Positions 29,698-41,075 of a DNA stretch of 64,000 nt are shown piece after piece; the first letter of the stretch is position 1; each line of letters opens with the position of its first letter. The translations under genes and the position numbers were made by a program. Below the pieces are notes generated by a model. It was not told the origin of the DNA. It did not search any database and saw nothing but the letters and a program-made list of their open reading frames with translations. The stretch is from Rhabdophis nuchalis (taxonomy: Eukaryota > Chordata > Lepidosauria > Squamata > Natricidae): assembly GCA_039707465.1 (NCBI GenBank), contig CM077648.1:28585119-28649118 (forward strand), written 5' to 3'.

Positions 29698-29937
29698 CAG
29701 TGGTGGGTTCCTACCGGTTTGGCCAAACCAGTAGTGGTTTGATAGCCTGGGTCGCTGGAACTGAAAGCGACCCAAGCCTGCCACGCCCCTGAACCGCTTC
29801 CTCAGTCACCACCATAGGTGCCGCCATTTTGTTTTTCACTTCTGCGCATTTGCAGAACAATTTTAGTTGTGCTGTGTATGCACGCGCAGTGCGCCCACGA
29901 GCAAACCAGGAGTGGTGCCTACCAGAACCCACCCCTG
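29698..29937. mobile_element. hAT-like MITE, CAGTGGTGGGTTC family
   Basis: Perfect 8-bp duplications CTCCATAG at 29690-29697 and 29938-29945. Ends CAGTGGTGGGTTCCTACC and CCAGAACCCACCCCTG. The body contains GCGCATTTGCAGAAC and GCACGCGCAGTGCGCCC. Confidence 0.88.
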
Positions 29938-29945
29938 CTCCATAG

Positions 29946-30598
29946 AGATTTTAAAGACTGATTGGATGGAACTTAGCTCCCAAGAGGTGCTTTGGTTCTA
30001 CAATTAGAAAAACAAGACTACCTTCAATATTTGGGAGTCTTGTTGATTTTTTTCTCCTTTTGTTTGTTTGGCTGCATTATTGCAAATCCTTTAAGGTAGT
30101 ATGCAAGGAAGATCAAAAACATGTTACAATTTTGAAAGAAAACAACTTTCTTACAGGATTAGAACTGTATGGACAGTGGGATAATGCTGGTTCAGGGATA
30201 GAAGTAATACAGAAGGTACATATTCAAGGTTCATTAGGATGATGTTGTCTTGATGGGAGTTGGGAGCATGTTGATCCTGCCAATTCTTATAGGAGAGGTA
30301 GAAACAATTGGAGAAAGGCTATCCTATAATATACAGCCCCTTAGCCCTGAAGGGCTGGGTAGATAACAACCAGCACTTTGAATGGCAAGGAAAATCTAAA
30401 TGGCAAGGCTTGCTGTGAAGTTATACTGAAATATACGAATAAATGCTTATACTGCTGCATCCCGAAACAGGAAAGGCAGCCTCATGTACACTGGGTTGAA
30501 ATAGGATCTTCTGATACACGAAAAGAAGAGTAATTCTGTACACAAAATTAATCTGTGGAAAGGTTTTCCGAGCCGCCGTGCCATTCGCTCCAATGGGA
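29946..30598. other. Intergenic, nothing recognised
   Basis: No supported feature. Confidence 0.45.
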
Positions 30599-30606
30599 GT
30601 CTAGGA

Positions 30607-30733
30607 CAGGGGTGTCAAACTCATTGCCTGTGGGCCACATACGTCATGTGCTGACCATGCCCACCGCCAGTTTAGTGAAGGGGTGAAAAGTCCCAATACA
30701 TCACGTGACAATGATGTGAGTTTGACACCCCTG
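30607..30733. mobile_element. hAT-like MITE, 127 bp, very regular
   Basis: Perfect 8-bp duplications GTCTAGGA (30599-30606, 30734-30741) and near-perfect 17-bp inverted ends CAGGGGTGTCAAACTCA and TGAGTTTGACACCCCTG. Confidence 0.93.
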
Positions 30734-30741
30734 GTCTAGGA

Positions 30742-31686
30742 CACCCAAATTGCAGGCCAGTAGGCTGGATAAGACCTTAAAAATGAAGAATCCCTAAATC
30801 CAGAGTTATCTAGTTTTGTCAGGGTTACATCTAAGCCATTTCCTCCAATTCTAGACCCCAACTGCATCCACTCATGGATCCAGAATAGGTTTTGCAGAAT
30901 TAGACATATACAGGCTTGTATCACTAGTATTTTGTTATCTGATCTCATGCCGATCTACTATCCTGCACAGCAGCTATTTGTAGATGTTAACAAAAAGTGG
31001 GGTAAGTGAAACTGTGAAATATCCCACAAAGCCAAGATTTCAGGTTTCCTATTTCCTTCCCAGCACCAACAGAATTGAACCTGGAAAAGGAGAACCACTG
31101 AAACATAATCTCTCATTATCAACATTCCAAATCAAGCCTAAGATATTGAAAACCAGGAAGGCGTTAAGAAGAACCAAGAAAGTTTGCACACACACCCCAC
31201 AGGCAAAATCAGTACTGTATCAAATCCTGAAATCAGTCTGGAAAGAATCCAAATTAAACTTCAGTTTACAAATAGTTAGGGCTAACAACTGCCATTTGAT
31301 TATTGCCAGTTTCAGTATAGTTTGTATTCATGGAATGTCACCTATTCTAAGCAAGATTGGGTGTGTATTGCATATTGTTTCACGAGAGTGTAGTTTTTAG
31401 CCACTGCCCTCACTTACAACCAATTCCCTTATATGTTAGTAAGATGTATTTGTGGCTAAATTCTGCCGAATGAACTCACATGATGACTATAAAGCTAGTA
31501 TAAGGCTCTCCTACCTGCAGGCTTCCTTTGCTTATGTTGAATCTTCGAGATTTATTGAAACTGCTGGGAAACAGTAAATTAGGAATGTCGGGTTCGGCCA
31601 CGCTCCATATGTTGGATTTGGACAATAGTAGAAAGCTACGCAGTTTATAAAGTACTTAGGAAATCTGATGTCTCCTCTAAATGGAG
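30742..31686. other. Intergenic, nothing recognised
   Basis: No supported feature. Confidence 0.45.
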
Positions 31687-32200
31687 CACTGCATTTTTCA
31701 GAGCATAAGACGCACCAAGATTTTGAAGAGGTAAATAAAATAAAAAAATTACACACTGTAGACTTCCCAAACCCTCTGCCCACCTCATTTTTTGTGAAAA
31801 CAGGGCATGCAGAGAATTTGAGAGACCTGAAAAGTGCTCCTGGGGGGTTGGGGGGGGTGGCAAAAATGAGCAAAAAATGGCCTGTTTTCACAAAAATGGG
31901 GCCATTTTTTTGTCCCCCAAAAGGGCGTGCATAGCTTTTAGGAGGCTTATAGAGTGATCCTGGGAGCTGGGAGGGCAAAAACAAGCATAAAATGGCCCAT
32001 TTTTCACTTGTTTTTGCCCTCCCCAGCCCCCAGGAGCACTTTGCAGGCCTCCTAAAGGCTAAGCACGTCCATTTTGTTAAGTGGGCGGGGTTTCGGGAGG
32101 CCAAAAATGCTGTACTCACAGTATAAGACGCACCCAGGTTTTCACTGTCTTTTGGGGGGCGGGGGGGAAAGGTGCGTCATATACTCCGAAAAATACAGTA
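31687..32200. mobile_element. MITE with TACTGTATTTTTC ends
   Basis: Inverted ends ACTGCATTTTTCAGAGCATA with AGACGCACC, and GGTGCGTCATATACTCCGAA with AAATACAGTA. Internal sub-repeats AAAAATGGCC/AAAATGGCCC and CCTGGGAG occur. A partial relative ends at 37087. Confidence 0.75.
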
Positions 32201-32809
32201 TGTTGTTTAAATCTTCAGAGTGATTGAAGTAAAAATGGAATCGGGTCTCTTCAAATCAACCCAGAGTTATTTTAAAGGGTGTAAGAGAGTTAATGAAAAT
32301 TTTGGCTTTGTAAGATCTTCAAACACCCTTGCCGTTTTTCAAAGCTGAAAAGAGAAGCTGAATGGTGTGATGAACTGATACTGACATGAGTAACAAGCCA
32401 ATTACTTTAATCGCCTTGCTGCCCTTGTCTGTTTCCCTTTTCTGATAGAATCCATTAGGAAGGGTTGTTTAAAGGGAGACTCAGATTTATTTTACTCCTC
32501 TCTTTTATCTGTTTTGTTATGACCTTTGTGATCCTAAATTCACAATCATGATCTTCCATTTATCAGATCATACCATTTATCAGACCAATCTATTTTGTAG
32601 TATAATCCAATCCAACTTTGTATCCAGTTTGTAGGTTCTTACTTTTTCTTCTTTCCCCTGATTAAAATGTTTATTGGTTTATAGTCAAAAGTCAATATAA
32701 AATCTTTTCTCTCCTGTTGCCTGTATTTCCTACATTTTGTCCTATCTCTAAAATGAAAGTTCACTGCTTGAATTCTAGCATGCATATATATCCAAACTAT
32801 TTTATGTCA
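32201..32809. other. Intergenic, nothing recognised
   Basis: No supported feature. Confidence 0.45.
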
Positions 32810-32817
32810 TTGTAAAT

Positions 32818-33088
32818 CAGTGGTGGGATTCAAATTTTTTTACTACTGGTTCTGTGGGCGTGGCTTGGTGGGCATGGCAGGGGAAGGATACCGCAAATGT
32901 AAAATCTCCATTCCCTCCCCACTCCAGAGGAAGGTGACTGCAAAATACCCATTTCCTCCTGATCCGCTGGGATGTGGGAAGCAGAGAATAGATGAGGCGG
33001 GGCCAGTCAGAGATGGTATTTACCGGTTCTCCAAACTACTCAAAATTTCCGCTACCGGTTCTCCAGAACCTGCTGAATACCATCTCTG
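32818..33088. mobile_element. hAT-like MITE, CAGTGGTGGGATTCA family
   Basis: Perfect 8-bp duplications TTGTAAAT (32810-32817, 33089-33096). Ends CAGTGGTGGGATTCAAAT and CTGCTGAATACCATCTCTG. The body GTGGGCGTGGCTTGGTGGGC is shared with 47197-47472. Confidence 0.9.
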
Positions 33089-33202
33089 TTGTAAATATTA
33101 CATTGTAATGCATTATAGATACAATTATGATATATTTCTATTTTTAAAACGATGTTGGACTAGCAATGTTGCCTCAAATGTTAATTCATTTTTATTAAAT
33201 CT

Positions 33203-33440
33203 AGGCTGGTTTGATCTAATGGTTAAGTACCAGGCTAGAAAACAAGGACACTGTGAGTTCTAGTTTTGCCTTAGTCAAGAAAGCCAGCAGGGTGACTTTC
33301 TCCTAGCCCAATTCAACAATGGAGTTATTGTTGTGTGGAAAATGAGAGGAAGGAAGGACTATTAGCTATGTTTGCTACCTTGAGTTATTTATAAAAATAA
33401 TAAAAGTAGGATTTTTTTAAAAAAATTAAAATAAATACAG
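33203..33440 (+). mobile_element. tRNA-derived squamate SINE
   Basis: The head GGTTTGATCTAATGGTTAAG (box A region) and GTGAGTTCTAGTTTTGCC (box B region) are followed by a body with AAAGCCAGCAGGGTGAC and GTTATTGTTGTGTGGAAAAT. It ends TTATTTATAAAAATAATAAA plus an A-rich tail. This is a common squamate SINE type, distinct from the Sauria SINE. Confidence 0.75.
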
Positions 33441-34582
33441 TTCAACTATTTTGAATATTCACAACTATAGAAATAAAAAATATCAATAAATCAACAATAA
33501 ATATATAAATAGTTATCTATACGTTCTTTGATAGACAGTGGAGAGCGTATTGTGCTATTATTTTACTTTTGGGCTTAAAGAGGTATATATAAATATTTCA
33601 AAGTTTTATCTGGGTGAAATTTTGAATCCACAGATTTTCGTCTGATTTTATAGATGAACAAAATGCTGCCATTTTGATGCTCCTTAGAGTTTATGACTGA
33701 ATAGAGACATGGATTAATGGACTATGTCTATCAAATCAGTGTTGACTCTTGGCAACCACTTAGATTTTCTCTATGACAATATACACATCTGCTTGAAGGT
33801 AAGTGATAAATATCAGGTTGTGATGATGCAGTGCAAACCACATGACTTACCTGTTGGGATATCAAGCATGAAAGGCTGGGGTTAAATTGTAACATCACAC
33901 TGTAAGTTTTTTTTTTTTTATGTTGCGGTTACTGCTAGATGCCTATGTGGTTATTGAATTAAATGTCTAGTTGGTTCAAGTAGAATCTTGTATTTAAATA
34001 TTGAATCATACATTTCAATGAAAACATAACATGTTCAGTACTAATGCACACATTATCTAATCCAGGATTTTAATTTAATCTTTTTGTAATTATTACCATT
34101 CATTTGTAATTTACCATTTGTTTATCTTTTATTTTTATTGGAAAGAATTATAACCTGGCACATTCTAGAAAGGGGGGGAAATCCTTTCCAGTTTCAAGCC
34201 AGGCAAAATCTAAAGCAGCCTTTTTCACAACTTATTTAAGTTACTTTGGTAGCAATGCCTGAATCTGCTTCATCCAATCAAAATTAGGAGATAAACCCAA
34301 ACTCTTTAAACATTTTGTCTTTTTTGTTTGTTTGGTTTTCTTTAATCCAGTGGGGAGTTTACATGTCTAATTAAATGTACAGATGATTCAAAGCTCAAAA
34401 CCATATAATCAAGTATCCTAGAAACTGGGGTCCAGTTAGTCATGAGTGCAAAACATCTCACTTTATCATAATACTTTATCATTCTCTGCATAGGCATTGA
34501 TGTTAACCATATCTTACATATGAATTATCCTGTTCCAGTTCAATCCCAAATAAAAACCTCAAGAATGCAGAAATGACAATAG
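33441..34582. other. ARSJ 3' flank, AT-rich
   Basis: Downstream of ARSJ on its strand. It holds a possible polyadenylation signal (34134-34139). Otherwise nothing is recognised. Confidence 0.4.
34134..34139 (-). terminator. ARSJ: Candidate ARSJ polyadenylation signal AATAAA
   Basis: This is the first AATAAA on the minus strand after the ARSJ stop codon, about 830 nt downstream. A second AATAAA follows directly at 34128-34133. If used, the 3'UTR would include the SINE at 34583-34828. Usage is inferred. Confidence 0.35.
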
Positions 34583-34828
34583 CAGGGGTGGCGCAGTGGT
34601 TAGAGTGCGGTACTGCAGGCTACTTCTGCTGATCGCCTGCTGCCTGCAATTTGGCAGATCGAACCTCACCAGGCTCAAGGTTGACTCAGCCTTCCATCCT
34701 TCCAAGGTGGGTAAAATGAGGACTCAGATTGGTGGGGATAATATGCTGACTCTGTAAACCGCTTAGAGAGGGCTGTAAAGCACTGTGAAGCGGTATACAA
34801 GTCTAAGTGCCATTGCTATTCTTGGTGT
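34583..34828 (+). mobile_element. tRNA-derived SINE with ATTGCT tail
   Basis: The head GGTGGCGCAGTGGTTAGAGT (box A) and a box-B-like GATCGAACCTC are followed by body GGTTGACTCAGCCTTCCATC and GTAAACCGCTTAGAGAGGGC. It ends AAGTGCCATTGCTATTC. It is antisense to ARSJ, possibly within its 3'UTR. A truncated relative is at 9672-9790. Confidence 0.75.
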
Positions 34829-34968
34829 TGATATTTCAATTACAAATGTTGAACATCTCACTCCCACTTCAGCAATGACATTCTGAGGCTACACACCTTT
34901 TCTTGGTAGTCAGCCTATCATCCTTTTGATGAAGGGTTAGAATAGCAGCATAAAACTCCAGCTGAAAA

Positions 34969-36355
34969 TCATTGATTTAAAAGGCAATTCAAGGAATGTC
35001 CTTTCTGCCCATTAGATTTCTTCTTGGTTTTCTTTTGCTTTTTACCCAGTTTGTTTTTATTTAACATCTTATTGTTTTTATCCTCCTTAAACCATGGGCC
35101 CCACACGCCTCCATTAAAATTTGGGTTGCTCCTGGGGTCCTTAGGTGGGTAGCGAACAGGCACAGCTGTCTTATTGAACTGGGAAAGCCTTCGCAACAGC
35201 TGCTTGACTATACCCGGATACTTACTAGAGAGGTCCTGGCGTTCATAAGGATCAGCCGTGATGTTGAACAACCACACAGTTTTGCCAGCTGTCCATGCAA
35301 CCCGTTCATTGTGCCAGCGATTGGGGCCAACATTACTAAAAGACTGAGGAGGGACCCAGTCACTATACCCTGGATTCCCAGTGAGTAGTTTCCAATGGTT
35401 TACCCGGATAGCTGACTGAATGGCAGTGTTCCATATTCCAAAACCAGCTGCCCAAGAACCATTTCTGGCTTTTGTATATATGGGATCAATATTGTGTAAA
35501 ATATCTATTCTTGGAGACCGCCTGCCTTCACTGATGGTCTCCCATACATCATAGCCATCCAGTTGTATATCTTCATCGATCTGTCCTTCCGCTAAGGTAA
35601 TCAGCGTTGGAAACCAGTCAGTTATATGTATAAGCTCCTTGCATACGCTTCCCTTGATTTTAAGTAAGGGGCTATGAACAAAGCCAACTGCTCGAATCCC
35701 TCCCTCCCAGTAAGTCCCCTTGCTTCCTCTGAGGGGCCAGTTATTTCCACCAGCTGTTGGCTGGCCTCCATTGTCCGAAGAGTAAATTATAACACTGTTG
35801 CTATAATAACCATATTGCTTTAATGCACGGGTCACATTGTTGATAGCTTCATCCAAGCATGCCAGCATGGCAGCGTATCTGCGCCGATTGATATTATTAA
35901 TTGATCTATAACGTTCATAATACTTGCCCGGGGCCTGAAGTGGTGAGTGAACAGCTTGGTAAGCAAGGTATAAGAATATAGGCTCCCTGGGATTATGGGA
36001 GGCTAAGATTTGTTCCACTCTTTGAGTGTACATCTGTGTAGAATACATTCCATTGTCGTGATCCCAAGCAGCATTGTCATTTTCATATAAGTCATAGCCA
36101 CACATTCGAGGGCTGTCACATTTGTAATGGGTGTAATAATCACCACTACCCAAAAGAGAGCCAAAAAAGGTATCAAACCCCCGTTGAGTTGGCATGCATT
36201 CTTTGCGATAAAAGCCCAAGTGCCATTTGCCAATCATGTGGGTGGAATAACCCACTTCTTTCAGTTTCTGAGGTAGTGTCACATTGTCCAGAGGCAGGCA
36301 GTTGGGCTGGGTTGGCCGTATGACAGAATGCTGAAGACCAGTATGAATTTGATAC
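34969..36355 (-). CDS. ARSJ: Arylsulfatase J, terminal coding exon
   Basis: This exon encodes the main part of a secreted or ER-routed type I sulfatase that hydrolyses sulfate esters. It gives 462 residues, starting with a split Arg codon (AG|G) after the acceptor at 36356-36358 and ending at TGA 34971-34969. Visible motifs: sulfatase signature GKWHLGF (43-49, with K44 and H46), H137 in AVHSPL, metal-binding D195-N196 in YSSDNGG and K213 in [12 protein letters not shown]-glycosylation sequons are at N25, N174, N299, N365 and N395. A Lys/Asn-rich tail (427-453) replaces the longer Lys tail I recall in mammals. The C-x-P-S-R formylglycine site lies in exon 1, which is not in the window. ARSI is the close alternative, but the sequence and CAMK2D synteny favour ARSJ. 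No stop or frameshift is seen. Confidence 0.95.
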
Positions 36356-36378
36356 CTGAAAGAAAGAAAGAAAGAAAA
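36356..36378 (-). promoter_or_regulatory. ARSJ: ARSJ intron 1 acceptor with (CTTT)n polypyrimidine tract
   Basis: On the minus strand the intron ends TTTTCTTTCTTTCTTTCTTT followed by CAG, then exon G|TATCAA. The polypyrimidine tract is a tetranucleotide microsatellite of about five units. Exon phase matches the Arg-Tyr-Gln-Ile-His start of the conserved exon. Confidence 0.88.
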
Positions 36379-36811
36379 CACACCTTAGATAAAGGAGATA
36401 AAATCAAACTGTAAACAGGTATCACAAACAGGAAGGAATGCACAATGAAGACTGGAGCACAGCCTCCCAGCAATTTTTATCCTTGCAACGAACGGCAAAC
36501 AGTACAGAAGATATACACTGTTTGTGGTGTTACATTTCAGACTATACTTGTACAGATGCTGTTAAAATTGATGTGGCTTTCTGGAAGTATACATTATTCT
36601 CTGCTGTTTAAAAGAAAATACAATAGCACTGGGCCTCTCCAGACCAAGCATTTATTTTAAAAGTTTCTTCATTTTGTTAAGTTGTCTAGAACAATAATAA
36701 AGCAGTCTTTAAAAAATAAGTTTAATAATTTGAACATTCTATAGGCATTTATAGTTATTGACTTACCTCTTTGCAGCAAACAGCCTGATTAGCACAAGGA
36801 AAAAAAATCTG
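36379..36811 (-). other. ARSJ intron 1, proximal part
   Basis: No repeat or exon recognised between the acceptor and the foldback repeat. Confidence 0.5.
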
Positions 36812-37087
36812 CCTCTGCCTCCCAGCAATTTACCTCCATGGACCAAACAACAAGTTTCACTTCCAATCTGGCCTCCCGATCATCAGCTGTTTCAGGCTGC
36901 AGGGATTGCCATAGCCTATCGCAGCATCCGCAAGCCCTCCTTTTGCTAGGTAAATTGCTAGGAGGCAGAGGGCAAAGGGTGGGGGCCGGTGGGTGGGAGG
37001 GCGGGGCTATATTTGGTGTATAAGGCACACCTAAATTTTCAAACTTTTTTAGGGGAAAAGGTGCATCTTGTACTCTGAAAAATAAGG
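36812..37087. mobile_element. Foldback/MITE-like repeat in ARSJ intron
   Basis: The arms 36812-36834 (CCTCTGCCTCCCAGCAATTT plus ACC) and 36949-36971 are reverse complements with one mismatch over 23 bp. The right part ends AAGGTGCATCTTGTACTCTG and AAAAATAAGGTA, the terminus of the family at 31687-32200. The outer left end is not seen. Confidence 0.6.
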
Positions 37088-38074
37088 TAAATTTAGGGTA
37101 GGGTTCTCAAGCTTAAACAATGGGTTCCTGATCTGAGATTTTTGGTATGTTGTATGAACATTCACTATTGCAATAAACAGTTAATCAAGAAAGATATTCC
37201 TTCTTTATCCTTGCCAAGTGACATATGAAGGGTGGATACAATTTATGGAACTTGACCAATACAATGCCTGGCATTGTATTATACTTGGCATAATGTCTTT
37301 TAGGTACCAGGCAAAATAACTTCTCTTCTCATGCATTTGTACAGATTTATAATCAATACGATTTTAAATTTTATGATCTAACTGGAATAATGGCCATTGT
37401 GTTTCCTATGCTAAAATTGTGCCTTCTTGTATAAATTGCAGTTTATTGTTTTTATTTATCTATTTATTACTGTTTTTATGTTTTTTAATCCTTTAAATAA
37501 TAGTAAATCATGAAAACTATTTTGTTAATCCCTGTGACTTCCATCAAAGCCTCAAGTTCATTTATTAGCATAAGTAATTATTGACTCTTCAAATACACAA
37601 AAAACTGATTCTGAGACTCCTCCCTCCCTTTTATTTTATGCTAATCATTTTAAGTGTATCGTAATTATTTTTCAGATATGACTTTAAAAGCGTTGTTTGT
37701 ACCCTAGTATCAGAATGATATTGTCAAAAAATGACACAGAATGCATGATTTGAAATCAGCCATTGGCAATTTCTAAAACAACTTCAGATTTTCAACTATA
37801 AAAATCATTCAGGTGGTGTACTATAATATTCATGAATTTTCAGTATCTTATTAAAGTAGCTGCTCTAGTAACTGAGTGATTGTAAAAGGTAAAATTTGCT
37901 TTGATCACAGCATTCACTTCAATGCTTTGTAATATATTGAACATTTATTAAATAGGTATTATCGTGACCCTTATGAAATTGATGGAGCCTATCTTTGATG
38001 GATTGTTGTGTGGCTATACTAGAGTCCCATGGAACTCTGAATAACAGTTTGTCCTTTCTCCTATAATTGTGAAG
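37088..38074. other. ARSJ intron, AT-rich, nothing recognised
   Basis: No supported feature. Confidence 0.45.
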
Positions 38075-38082
38075 ATGTAGAT

Positions 38083-38306
38083 CAGGGGTAGTCAACCTTT
38101 TTATACCTACCACCCACTTTTGTATCTGTTAGTGGTAAAATTTTCTAACCGCCCACTGGTTTCACAGTAATGGTGATTTATAAAGTAGGGAAGTCAATTA
38201 AATTATAAAAAGGAAAGTGCTTCAGTATCAGACAAAACCCCTGCTGCCCACCATGAAAGCTGGAATGCCCACTAGTGGGCGGTAGGGACCAGGTTGACTA
38301 CCACTG
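38083..38306. mobile_element. hAT-like MITE, CAGGGGTAGTCAACC family
   Basis: Perfect 8-bp duplications ATGTAGAT (38075-38082, 38307-38314). Ends CAGGGGTAGTCAACCT and AGGTTGACTACCACTG. The body contains CCGCCCACTGG and CCCACTAGTGGGCGG. Confidence 0.93.
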
Positions 38307-38314
38307 ATGTAGAT

Positions 38315-38939
38315 GGTAACACCAGCGCAACAAATAGACAATGGATTTGTATACTTTTTTTAAAAATGTATTTGCTATATGTTTGGCAATAAAGTAGAGC
38401 AGGTTCATAGTAGAGCAGGTTCTAGTACTCTTAATCTTAATAATTTCATTTACTTGCTGAAAAGGGATAGTGATCGCATAGTCAAATTTCTCTTAATTCT
38501 GTTTAAATCTATATTACAGAAGACAGGCGTCTTCTTTGTATCCTAGAAAAAAAAAGCTGGATGGAATTTGATGCTGACTTGTCATGCTAAGACTCATTTC
38601 CTGTAGAACGAGAACCTTAAATAAAAGCAGACCTTCCTGTCCATCCAGCTGACCCCAGCAATGGAATCTGAGAAAGAATATGCTTACATATGAGCCACTT
38701 GTACAAATACTACAGCCAAAAAAGCCCTATAAAAGGAAGCCTGTAATGTTTAGAATTTTTTTTTAACTTCCACAATTATTTTAATTTTAATTATACACAT
38801 GTATAAATATGTTATATCTTTATAATCAGAAACAGCCCAGTTATCATTCCAACTAATACATGGAACATATGTAAGGAATCCTCATTTTTATTGAGCAGGG
38901 AATAAGCAGTATGTTACTCAGATAATATATTATCTTATT
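38315..38939. other. ARSJ intron, nothing recognised
   Basis: No supported feature. Confidence 0.45.
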
Positions 38940-39025
38940 TTTTATAGTTCCTGTGCACTGCCCTGAGTCCTTTGTGGGAGATAGGGCGGTATAGAAATCG
39001 AATAAATCAAATCAAATCAAATCAG
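38940..39025 (+). mobile_element. L2-like LINE 3' tail
   Basis: Only the terminal segment is present: CTGCCCTGAGTCCTTTGTGG, then GAGATAGGGCGGTATAGAAA, and an (AATCA)n tail. The 3' hairpin is kept (TGCCCT/AGGGCG with one wobble pair). Confidence 0.8.
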
Positions 39026-39109
39026 ATGATACTGCAGCAACTACATTTTTGGTTACAAGTCAAACAAAATGTAAAAACGATGCTTTTGAATTGTGATGGT
39101 GAAGAAAGT

Positions 39110-39682
39110 ATAAACAGAAAGATGGAATCAAGATCCCGTGAAATGTTAATACCCCTTTATAATGCCTTGGTAAGGCCACACTTAGAATACGTCATTCAGT
39201 TTTGGTTGCCACGATGTAAAAAGGATTTTGAGAACTCTAGAAAGAGTGCAGAGAAGAGCAACAAAGATGATTAGAGGACTGGCGGCTAAAACATTTGAAG
39301 AACGGTTGCAGGAACTGGGTATGTCTAGTTTAATGAAAAGAAGGACCAGGGGAGACATGATAGCAGTGTTCCGATATCTCAGGGGCTGCCACCAAGAAGA
39401 AGAGTCAAGCTATTCTCCAAAGCACCTGAGGGTAGAACAAGAAGCAATGGGTGGAAACTAATCAAGGAGAGAAGCAACTTAGAACTGGGGAGAAATTTTC
39501 TGACAGTTAGAACAAGTAATCAGTGCAACAACTTGCCTCCAGAAGTTATGAATGCTCCAGCACTGGAAGTTTTTAAGAATATGCTGGATAACCCTTTGTC
39601 TGAAGTGGTGTAGGGTTTCCTGCCTAGCCAGGGGGTTGGACTAGAAGACCTCCACAGTCCCTTCCAACTCTGTTATTCTATA
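39110..39682 (+). mobile_element. CR1 LINE 3' end
   Basis: Encodes the CR1 C-terminal region in broken frames: [11 protein letters not shown], then [40 protein letters not shown] and VFRYLRGC. It ends with GGGTTTCCTGCCTAGCCAGG, GGTTGGACTAGAAGACCTCC and TTATTCTATA. One frameshift near 39220-39240 and one around 39395 break the frame. It is 5'-truncated and non-functional. Confidence 0.9.
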
Positions 39683-40480
39683 AAGTGTCTGAGCTTGGAC
39701 TGTTAGAAAGACCAATTGTTCAAAACTAGATGATATAAAACCAGACTGCTCACTAGAAACATTAATAATGAAGCTAAAGGTTAAATATTCTGAATGCATA
39801 CTGTAAAGGGAAAAGTCACAGGAGAACGCATAGGGAAAAAATGAAAGGCTCTCAAAAAAAAGAGGTGACAAGGTGGCCAGATACTATTATTGATGACACG
39901 AGGGCAAAGAAGAAGTAAAATTATGTAGATCAAGTCACAGACACAACTGAAACGACTGAATAACATTTTGAAAATGGGAGGAATGGGAAGGCATACACAA
40001 ACATAATTATCTCATTCACTGAAAAAACATGAAGTCCATGCTCTTAAAGATAAAAGCATTTTATCTTTGCATTTAATAGCCCACATTTTCAAAAATCTGC
40101 AGAAGCGCTGATTTAAATCTACTGTCCTGCTTCAAAAAGTCATTTACATATTGTTGTTACTTCTTGTCCTGCAGCATACATGTATACTGGGTATTTTTTT
40201 TATCTGATACTATTTACAGAAGAGGAATATTTGTCAAAAATAAATATTTGAAAAGGTTAAAGGAATTCTAGATGCAATCTTAAAAGGACTGTTGTAATAT
40301 ATCCTTGACCCTTCCTGGAATTCGAGAGCTGTATTTTATTGAATCTCTGTATGAAAAAAAAAACATAACAGGGTTTATCCTGCCTATAAACCTCATTCTT
40401 TTATAAATCTAGCTAGAGTCAATTCTGATAGTTCATAGAAAATAGCTTGAGTTCTTGGAGCATGCAAATATTTTAAAGAG
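39683..40480. other. ARSJ intron, nothing recognised
   Basis: No supported feature. Confidence 0.45.
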
Positions 40481-40492
40481 TAATGCTTCATG

Positions 40493-40850
40493 CAGGGACA
40501 TGGTGGCTCAGTGGCTAAGGCACTGAGCTTGTCAATCAGAAAAGTTGGCAGTTCGGCAGTTCGAATCCCCAGGGGTGTGTAATGGAATGAACTCCCGTTA
40601 TTTGTTCCAGCTTCTGCCAACATAGCAGTCCAAAAGCACATAAAAAATGCAAGTAGAAAAATAGGCACCACCTTTGGGGGGGAAGGTAATAGCACTCCGT
40701 GCAGCTTTGGCATTTAGTCATGCCAGAAACATGACCACAGAGACATCTTTGAACAGGGCTGATTCTTCGGCTTTGAAATGGAGATAAGCACCACCCCTTA
40801 GAATCAGGAACGACTAGTATATATGTGCAAGAGGAGCCTTTGCCTTTACC
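40493..40850 (+). mobile_element. Sauria SINE, full length with 12-bp duplication
   Basis: Flanked by perfect duplications TAATGCTTCATG (40481-40492 and 40851-40862). Box A is TGGCTCAGTGG and box B is GTTCGAATCCC. The body ends GAGCCTTTGCCTTTACC. It is the best-defined Sauria SINE in the window. Confidence 0.92.
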
Positions 40851-40880
40851 TAATGCTTCATGTAATACAATGAGCTAATG

Positions 40881-41015
40881 CAGGGGTCTCCATCCTTTGC
40901 AACTTTAAATCTGAAGGACTTCAGCTCCCAGAATTCGCCAGCCAGCAAAGCTGGCTGGAGAAGTCTGGGAGCTGAAGTCCTTCAGACTTAAAGTTGCAAA
41001 GGTTGGAGACCCCTG
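40881..41015. mobile_element. hAT-like MITE, near-perfect palindrome, 135 bp
   Basis: Perfect 8-bp duplications AGCTAATG (40873-40880, 41016-41023). Almost the whole element is an inverted repeat: CAGGGGTCTCCATCCTTTGC with AACTTTAAATCTGAAGGACT mirrors the right half. It would fold into one long hairpin. Confidence 0.93.
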
Positions 41016-41075
41016 AGCTAATGGAAGCAACAGCAAATTGAGGATAGTATTGATTTCATTTGCCTCCCAGACATT

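Noticed and set aside
31532..32119. 195-residue minus-strand frame at 31.5-32.1 kb
   Set aside because: It lies within the TACTGTATTTTTC-type MITE and has no recognisable domain.
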